From assembly GCF_032884065.1 (NCBI RefSeq), contig NC_088865.1, forward strand, positions 49,926,176-49,990,175: 64,000 nt of DNA, read 5' to 3'. A program made the position numbers and the translations under genes. Positions 57,393 to 64,000 of this stretch are shown here, in pieces. Numbering within the stretch: position 1 is the first letter of the stretch; each line of letters starts with the position of its first letter. This stretch comes from Artemia franciscana. Lineage: Eukaryota; Arthropoda; Branchiopoda; Anostraca; Artemiidae. The notes beneath the pieces were generated by a model, which saw nothing but the letters and a program-made list of their open reading frames with translations, was not told the origin of the DNA and did not search any database.

Positions 57393-58566
57393 TTGAGCTA
57401 TTAAATAAAAAAAAACAATAGTTTTTTTCAATTGAAAGTAAGGAGTAACATTAAAACATAAACGAAAAGAAATAACTGCGTATATGAGAAGATTCGTCTC
57501 CTCGTCAATACATCGCTTTTTACGCTAAAGTTCAAGTTTTGTTCCATTTTTTTAAGAATGACTCATGAATCACAAAGGCCACTTAATTGGAATAAATGGC
57601 TCTTTTGAAAGTAATAAAAATAATTTAGCGTAAAGAGCGAGGTACTGACTAGGGGGCAAACCCCCTAACATACATAATAATTTCTGTTCGTTTAAGGTTT
57701 TAATTTTGCTTCTTACTTGCAGCTGAAAAAAATTTTTTCTGTGTTTTTTCATTTAATTTCTGATCGCTTTTTAAGTAATGCTGGGAAATCCGGCGCCACC
57801 TTCAGAGAAAATACCCTTCTCCCATGAAAACTTTCTCCTAAGAAAGATACTCCCGCGTAACCCAATTCCCCTGCCCCTACAAAAAATCGTCCCTGAACAC
57901 ATCTGTATACTTCCCAATTACCAATGCTATATGAAAACAATGGGCAAAGTTCATAACTTGCAGCCCTTCCCTGGGGACTGTGGGGGATTAATTAATCCTA
58001 AAATACGTAGTTATTGGAGTTTTCGACTATGCTGAACAAAATGGATCTTTCAAAATTTTGATCCGGTGACTTTGGGAAAAAATGAGTGTGGGAGGGGGTC
58101 TATTTGCCCTCAATTTTTTTTTTGATCACTTAAAAAGGACGCTAGAACTTTTCATCTTCATTCGAAATAGCCCCCCCTCCACATTATTCTTGGACCTCTG
58201 GTTCAATATGATCATCCCTGGAAAAAAAACAACGAAAAACAAATAAACACATCCGAATATTTCTTCTAGCAAAAAATACAAAATTTCATTTTTGCAGATA
58301 GGAGCTTGAAACCTCTACAGTAGGGTCCTCTGATAAACTGAATTTGATGGTGTGATTTTCATTAAGATTCTTTGAATTTTACGGGGTGTTTTTTCCTTTC
58401 TTGAAAACAAGGCAAATGTTCTAAGGCTCATAACTTATATAATGTAACTTATATTATAATTCTATAACATCATATAATGTTTACATAATGTATAATGTAG
58501 CTTATATATTAGAAATCAGCATAAAAATCTACTTCTTTTGATGCATATATTGGTACCTTACTTACA
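57393..58566 (-). mobile_element. Family H copy, B part, interrupted at 58566
   Basis: Reverse orientation from ATTAAATAAAAAAAAACAAT and GAAAGTAAGGAGTAACATTA to TTTTGATGCATATATTGGTA, then TACCTTACTTACA. The A-end hairpin that should follow is at 60502-60524, beyond the Penelope-like insertion. Confidence 0.85.
58554..58566 (+). repeat. Target-site duplication, left copy
   Basis: TACCTTACTTACA, identical to 60489-60501. It is part of the family H sequence that borders the A-end hairpin. Confidence 0.85.
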
Positions 58567-58624
58567 AACACCAAAAACAAGAAGAACAATAGGGAATTTT
58601 CTAAGACACTGGGAAACGAATTAG

Positions 58625-58666
58625 AATGAATATTTCGGCCCTATGTCCAAAGGCCGTCCTCAGCAA
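58625..58666 (-). ncRNA. Hammerhead-ribozyme-like motif in Penelope-like terminus
   Basis: On the minus strand CTGAGGA (58663-58657) fits the conserved CUGANGA core. GGCC and GGCC can pair as stem II around a loop of about 11 bases. GAAA (58636-58633) fits the second core strand and is followed by TATT, which could form the very short stem III described for Penelope-type hammerheads. One C lies unpaired between the first core strand and stem II, so the match is imperfect. Penelope-like elements are known to carry such ribozymes. A similar motif lies at 28519-28560. Confidence 0.45.
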
Positions 58667-58829
58667 TACAAATAAGAAAAAAACAACTTACGAGAGGATA
58701 AAATCAATAAAACTAAAATGAACAACATTTCAAAACAGTCCCAGCATCCTTACGTCAGCGAAGTTCAACCAGGACTGAATAATAAATTGTTATGAAACGA
58801 GGCAATCCAATGAAATGAAAGAAAACGAT

Positions 58830-59470
58830 TTAAAAACAGGTTTTTAATGCCAGCCTAGCTTTTTCTGATCTTAAAGGTCTATTTGTGACAGCTTCTGTGT
58901 TAATATCTATCAGTTTTTTAAAATATTTTGTAAGGTCATTTTTAATTAAATTTGTGCATAAAGTATTCAGTGAATATTCTCCTAAATCCCTATTTAAGGA
59001 AATATTATTATTAATCTTAAGTCTGATTTCAATTGCTTCTCGAACTACTTGCTTCATGCCTAGATCATTGCTAATAATGGCGGATTCTTGAAAAAGTATT
59101 TTGTGGCTAGGATTTTCGAAAACATGGCTACTTAAAAGCAGAATCAAAAGAAACAGAAGTAATATTATTAGAATTCGGAGCTTTCTCGAAATTCTGGTGG
59201 GTTCTCCCCACATAGAATTTGCCACAGTCGCATGGTATTTGATAGACACCTCTTTGGCGAGTAACTGGAGTCTTATCTTTACCAGAATTTAGGATATTTA
59301 TGATTTTCAAATTATTGGTAATTACAACATACAGATTATTTTGTGTGCATACTTTTTTAAGAATTCTAGTGATTTTTGGGATATATGGGAAGTAAATTAT
59401 GTTTTGGGGCTTATCGGGATTTTCACATGGTAAATTATCGTTGATTTTATGGGAGTGTCTTTTCACTCTA
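58830..59470 (-). pseudogene. GIY-YIG nuclease region of the Penelope-like element
   Basis: The frame 59466-59128 contains GVYQIPCDCGKFYVGRT, the GIY-YIG signature preceded by the Cys pair characteristic of Penelope-like proteins. After a frameshift near 59170 the frame 59249-58830 continues with SSHVFENPSHKILFQESAII and MKQVVREAIEIRL, which hold the conserved H, N/H and E of the nuclease. The nuclease acts in target cleavage in this class. The frameshift means this copy makes no complete protein. Confidence 0.85.
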
Positions 59471-60395
59471 CGTTTAATTGTATTATTAATAAATAAAAGA
59501 GGATAATCATTTCCAAAAAGTATGTCCTTGATAAAGTCTAGTTCAGCTGTGATGTAGGAATCAGAACAAATATTCAGGGCACGATCTACGAGAGATATTA
59601 CGACACCTCTTTTAACTTGTGGGGGGGGGTGGCTTGATTCAAAATGTAAATATCTATTGTTTTGTGTTGGTTTTCTGTAAATAGTAAAATTGAGTTCATT
59701 TAAGTTACGAATAATTAGAACATCTAGGAATGAGATTTTATTTGCAATTTCAATTTCTAAGGTAAACTGTAAATTCCTATCATATGTGTTAAGGTGATCT
59801 AAAAACCCCTAAGTTCATTTTCCCCATAGTTCCAAAGCGAAATTACGTCATCCATGTAACGTCCTGAAAAGATATGATTTAAAAAATACGAATTTAATGC
59901 CCAATTTTCAATATGCTCTACATAAATATTCTCCAGTAACCCGGAAAGAGGCGCACCCATGGGTAAGCCATTTATTTGTTGGTGGAAAGAATTACGGAAT
60001 TGGAAATACATTGAATACTTGTTACAAAGTTTAACCAAGGTCAGTAAAACGTCGCAATCTAATCCTGTTGCTGAAACTTCTATTAAATCATAATTTTCAT
60101 TTATTTTATTTTCTAATAATTTTTCGGATTCTGCAACACTAATATTTGTATACATAAACACAACGTCAAAGCTACTGATAATTGTGTTTTCTGAAATATT
60201 TACGTTTTTGAGTTTTTCAACTAAATCGACCGAATTACATATATAAGATTTTTGAGAAAAAAGCAAAGGTTTGAAGGCTGTACATAACCATTTTCCAATG
60301 TTGGAGGCGGGGGCTTTTGTACAAGCTACAATTGGCCTTAAAGGAATGCCTTGCTTTTGTAATTTTGGTAGACCATGAAAGAATGAAATATTCAT
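59471..60395 (-). pseudogene. Reverse transcriptase of the Penelope-like element
   Basis: The frame 60395-59799 has, in order, FHGLPKLQKQGIPLRPIVAC, SFDVVFMYTNIS (motif A), GLPMGAPLSGLLENIYVEHI (motif B) and RYMDDVISLW (motif C with the catalytic YMDD). A one-base deletion in a T run at about 59798 ends it. The next frame continues the same protein through HLNTYDRNLQFTLE, KISFLDVLIIRN and HFESSHPPPQ toward the nuclease. The YMDD box and motif A Asp are retained; the fingers region upstream of GLPK is absent. Confidence 0.9.
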
Positions 60396-60488
60396 TCTAA
60401 TTTGTTTCCCACTGTCTTAAAAATTCCCTATTGTTCTTCTTGTTTTTGGTGTTTGTGATGGAAAGGCAGTGTGGTCTTCGTCGTTATT

Positions 60489-60525
60489 TACCTTACTTAC
60501 AGTTCGTTACCACGAACTGTTTGAT
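60489..60525 (-). mobile_element. Family H A-end, displaced by the Penelope-like insertion
   Basis: Second target-site copy TACCTTACTTACA, then GTTCGTTACCACGAACTGT and TTGATT. It completes the family H copy begun at 57393. Confidence 0.9.
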
Positions 60526-60529
60526 TCAC

Positions 60530-61355
60530 AGGTTTTTGCATGTAAACTTGAGTCCAAAACACACATCGACGTGAGTTGATCCGAGAACACTTTGGTTCTC
60601 TGATAATGTCATCAAGGCCATTATCGCTCAGTAAGTTCGGCAAATCCGCCATGAATGGTGCCAAATTTTACTAATCACACTCTACCCTATAGTAAAAGGT
60701 GGACATAGCCAATTGGAGCTTATTACCCACAAATAAGTTGAATTTGAAAAAGTGTTTCTGTATATCATCAGAGAGCATCAACAATCTTCAAAACTACTTA
60801 TTGGACTCGATTGAAGAAGACAGAGCACTGAATTCCGACAATTCATTCATCATACCAACAGTAGCATTGCAACTCAAAACAAACCCAGAAGACATTCCTA
60901 TTTTTCATTTCCATTAGTTTCTGTATATCATTATTCACTCTTTCAGTTGTTTGGTCTTTTTTGCTATTGGTTTTGATTCTTTTTTTTCCGTCAACGCTTT
61001 ACTGTGTCGTCAAAATTGTGCAGCTTATCAGGAACTGAGCTGATCTTTGCATCTAGTCAAGCTGGGTTTGCACTTCCTAAGTTTCGCTTAATTGATTTTG
61101 GCTTAAATAAACTAGTGAAAGGAAAATTGTCAAATGTCAAGAATCAAACATACTTTAATTTGTTACTTAATTCTAGTTTAAGCACTTTGAAACATTTCCG
61201 CCTTCTTGCATACACTTGTGAAGAATGGGTTGTTTACATATTTCCTACCCTTGACCCTGGGTTGCATGTGTCATATTTTATCTTTTGGCATATTTAATGG
61301 AACTTCTAACAATTTGGGTGAAATGTCAGTATCTTAATTTGAGTCTTTACCATTG
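60530..61355. other. No gene confirmed; ORFs of unknown nature
   Basis: Plus-strand ORFs at 60699-60917 (NLKKCFCISSESINNLQNYL) and 61004-61297 look mildly protein-like, and a CAAAATTGTGCAG acceptor-like site precedes CTTATCAGGAACTGAGC at about 61021. No domain is recognised. Confidence 0.25.
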
Positions 61356-61358
61356 CAG

Positions 61359-61478
61359 GGCTACAGTGGTACCTAAAGTTAATGTGAGCAGCCCAGAATG
61401 CTTGTTACTCTCTAATCTGTTTCGAACTTTCAATACGGCCGTACTCTGTCCATTTTTATCTAATGAACAACCTCAAAG
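61359..61478 (+). CDS. Candidate internal exon of an unidentified plus-strand gene
   Basis: The acceptor CTTTACCATTGCAG precedes 61359 and CAAAG|GTTCGT follows 61478. The 120-base segment is open in one frame (VVPKVNVSSPECLLLSNLFR, then FNTAVLCPFLSNEQPQR) and symmetrical in phase. I recognise no domain, the donor is weak and no neighbouring exon is placed, so this may be chance. Confidence 0.2.
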
Positions 61479-61599
61479 GTTCGTATGACCGTCCATTTTT
61501 TATGATGTGGCCGGGAAGGGGTTATTGAGTGAGTATACACTTTCACATCCTCTGTATGTCTGTAACCCAATCCACTTGTACTAATATCAAATATTGCAT

Positions 61600-61720
61600 T
61601 GCAGCATTGCAGATTGTATTGCAGCAGCGTGGCCAACGTAATAAAATTTTACTGTCAAATACTGTCAAATTTTACTGTTTTACTGTCAAATTTTACTTTC
61701 TGATCGTTAAATTGAAATTT
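61600..61720 (+). repeat. Local repeat of ACTGTCAAATTTT
   Basis: Four copies of TTTACTGTCAAAT-like sequence between 61645 and 61695, plus the GCATTGCAG duplication at 61593-61625. Confidence 0.7.
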
Positions 61721-61756
61721 TACTTTACAAAGTATCACTTCAGTTGATTATTTTAA

Positions 61757-63096
61757 AGCTTAAATAAAACAACAAGTTTTCTAAACTGAAAGTAAGAATC
61801 AATGTTAAAACGTAAAAATGAACAGAAAATGTTACCGATGTGAGGGGGTTGCCCCCTCATCCCCGCCTCGTACTTCACAGGAAATTTTTTAGTACTTTTA
61901 AAAAGGCTTTATATTGTTCTAGTTAAACGATCCTTTTGTTTCAGGAGACGTTCTTAAAGAATTGGGACAAAATTCTAACTTTAGCGTAAAGAGCGAGGTG
62001 TTGAGAAGGGGTATCCCTCTCATATACTAACTAATTTCTGTTCGTTTTAACTTTTAAGGCTGTTCTTACTTTCAATTGAAACTTTTTTTAATATAATTCT
62101 GACCTTTTTTTAAATAATGCCAGGAAATCTGGCTCCCCTCCGTGGGAAAATCCCCCTCCGTATAGATATTTTTTCTAGACAATTCAATTCTTGTGAAAAT
62201 TTACACATACAATTACACTTAAGAGCTCCACGTGTTAAATTGAGTCGGCAAAGACAAAGCAAGACATAAGAAAAATTTCTTATAGGAAGTCTGGCAAATT
62301 ACCACAGCACAAATTTCCCCTGAAAAGTTAACTCTTGGGAACATTCTCCCATGGAAAGTTACCCCGTGAAAAATAACCTCCTACAGAAAATTCGTCTCCC
62401 CACCCACCCGAAAAATGTATGCATACTTTTCAATAACAAATATTATAAGTAAGCAATCGGCAAACTATATAATTTAAAGACCTTTCCCCAGGGGATGTGG
62501 GGGGTTATATTATCTCCGAAGGCATAGTTATTCGACTTTTCAAATATACTGAATAACATTTTGATCAGCCGATTTTAAGAAAAAATGGGGCGTGAAAGGG
62601 GGCCTAATTGCCCTCCAATCTTTTTGGTTACGTAAAAGGGTACTATAAAATTTATTTCTCGTTCAAATTAGCCCTCTTCCGGTTTGTTATGACCACTGGG
62701 TCGATGCGATCACCTCTGAATAAAAAACAAATAAACACGCATCCGTAGTATTTCTTCTGACAAAAGATACAAATTTTAAAATTTTGCAGATAGGAGCTTT
62801 AAATTTCCACAGTATTGTTCTCTGACACGCTGAATCTGATGGTTTGATTGTCATTCAGACTCCTTGACTTTTAGCTGGTAGTTTTTCTCGTTCTTCTAAA
62901 ATCAGGTATATTTTCTCAGGTTCGTAGCTTTTGTTGGATAAGAATAAACTTAATGAAACTTATATATTTGGAATCAGCATAATAATTAAATTCGTTTGAC
63001 ATATTTATTGGTATCCAAATCCTGCTTTTTAGAGTTTCGGTTACTATTGAGCCGGGTCGCTCCTTACTTACCGTTCGTTACCATGAACTATTTGAT
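61757..63096 (-). mobile_element. Family H copy, about 1.34 kb
   Basis: Reverse orientation. The B end CTTAAATAAAACAACAAGTT, with the 13-mer mutated to AGTAAGAATCAAT, is followed by CTTTAGCGTAAAGAGCGAGG and the usual blocks. The A end is CCGGGTCGCTCCTTACTTAC then CGTTCGTTACCATGAACTA, with the hairpin arm changed at two positions. Confidence 0.85.
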
Positions 63097-63509
63097 GGTA
63101 GGAAAAAAATGTATTTCTATCGAATATAAAAGTGACAGAAACACCTTATTTCACCTTAATTCAGAGAAAAATAAGGATTTCTCTCTGAATTTCAAACTTA
63201 ATTTTTTACGGTAAAAAAAAGTGCTAGATTTTCAAACACACAGGTGAATGCATAAGGAGAAGATGCTCAATTAAGCTTTTCTCAACAAGGACCAAAAATC
63301 AGCCTTTCTGGGGGAAAGTTATCATAATTAAATTATACCCCATCCCAAAATTAAAACCCAATAAAATTATTGGGTTAATCTATTGGTGTAAAAACCATAA
63401 CCAATAATGCCAACAATGATATAGACTTTAAGTTCCCAAGCTTTGAGAACTTAAGAAGAATACTGATTCAGTTCGAAACCTGCTCATGTGGCGTAAATAA
63501 ACGTAAATT

Positions 63510-63738
63510 TTAAAGGCATACCACCGCTAATGTAGAATCACAAATACTGTTACTGCTACTACTACTATAAACATCTAATATCAATTGCAGTATTAACCCA
63601 CTTAAGGAGGCCACGGTTGCACAGCCCACTTTATCCCAAGCTTCACTATTTATTCCATTCCAAAATATCCATTTTCTTTGAATATTTTCATATAATATCC
63701 CTCCGCCCTGTTCGAGGACTTCCTGTTCAAGAACTGTA
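63510..63738 (-). CDS. Candidate exon, unknown protein
   Basis: A pyrimidine-rich CTCCTGTTTTGCAG precedes 63738 on the minus strand. The open frame reads VLEQEVLEQGGGILYENIQR, KWIFWNGINSEAWDK, then a hydrophobic stretch VASLSGLILQLILDVY and poly-Ser, and stops at 63510. It might be a host exon upstream of the SEA/EGF gene or unrelated. No domain is recognised and no downstream donor in a fitting phase was found. Confidence 0.2.
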
Positions 63739-64000
63739 CTGCAAAACAGGAGGAGGGAACAAAAAGGAGGCAACAAAAATTGGTTTCGTTTCCCTATCTT
63801 TTTTAGTACATAAATGTGGTTTACATTGTTGAAAAATAGATATAGATGCACGTATATACTCATGTTTCAGTTCAAGTGTGAGATACACACACAGCAGGCG
63901 GGAATGGCGCTGTCGATGTTCGACTCATGAATAAAAAATTACCGCTAAAGGAAAACAAGTGTCATTTTTTTCTACTTTACCTTATATTCACTGATTTCGG
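63739..64000. other. No gene recognised
   Basis: Ordinary sequence to the window end; no repeat from elsewhere in the window recognised. Confidence 0.35.

Larger units (their letters stand above)
58567..60488 (-). mobile_element. Penelope-like element, 1922 bp, 5'-truncated
   Basis: Flanked by 13-bp direct repeats. Its ends are inverted copies of about 70 bp (58567-58637 against 60387-60456). On the right another 32 bp (GATGGAAAGGCAGTGTGG onward) lie outside the inverted repeat, as is common for Penelope pseudo-LTR structures. On the minus strand it carries reverse transcriptase followed by a GIY-YIG nuclease. The N-terminal part of the polymerase is missing; the coding sequence begins within the GLPKLQK motif. 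It is a 5'-truncated but fairly young copy. Confidence 0.9.

Overview
The window is AT-rich nuclear DNA from an animal, most likely an invertebrate. The evidence is one split gene with EGF and SEA-like domains and GT-AG introns, remains of several eukaryotic mobile-element classes (jockey/CR1-like and RTE-like non-LTR retrotransposons, Penelope-like elements, Helitron, hAT), long (TA)n tracts and no prokaryotic gene organisation. No marker fixes the species; a crustacean or other arthropod is a guess.

Host gene: six minus-strand exons (54939-54879, 46913-46597, 44182-44022, 39644-39373, 37666-37537, 28163-about 28065) join with matching intron phases 0, 2, 1, 0, 1. They encode part of an extracellular or membrane-bound protein ordered SEA-like, EGF, EGF, EGF, SEA, Cys-rich segment. 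The start and end of the gene were not found. The introns are packed with transposable elements and total more than 25 kb. Weaker single-exon candidates lie at 61359-61478 (+) and 63738-63510 (-).

Layout: 1-3560 is a large foldback element with several layers of internal repeats, followed by a partial second copy (3730-4110). 4.1-16.5 kb holds non-LTR retrotransposon ends, two candidate elements with inverted ends, a 400-bp direct duplication and unrecognised ORFs. 16.9-19.3 kb is a low-complexity region with a Helitron helicase tail present three times in tandem. 20-28 kb is mostly unrecognised. 28.5-63.1 kb is dominated by one noncoding repeat family, here called family H. Family H ends in hairpins and carries an inverted 13-mer next to both ends. 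There are more than a dozen full, partial or diverged copies.

Nested insertions give a relative history. A Penelope-like element (58567-60488) sits inside a family H copy between 13-bp target duplications. A family H copy (41780-43443) sits inside one unit of a tandem duplication whose other unit shows the empty site. The Penelope-like terminal region carries a hammerhead-ribozyme-like motif, and a second independent copy of that region occurs at 28519-28632.

Nearly all longer ORFs outside these features are chance ORFs inside noncoding repeats.
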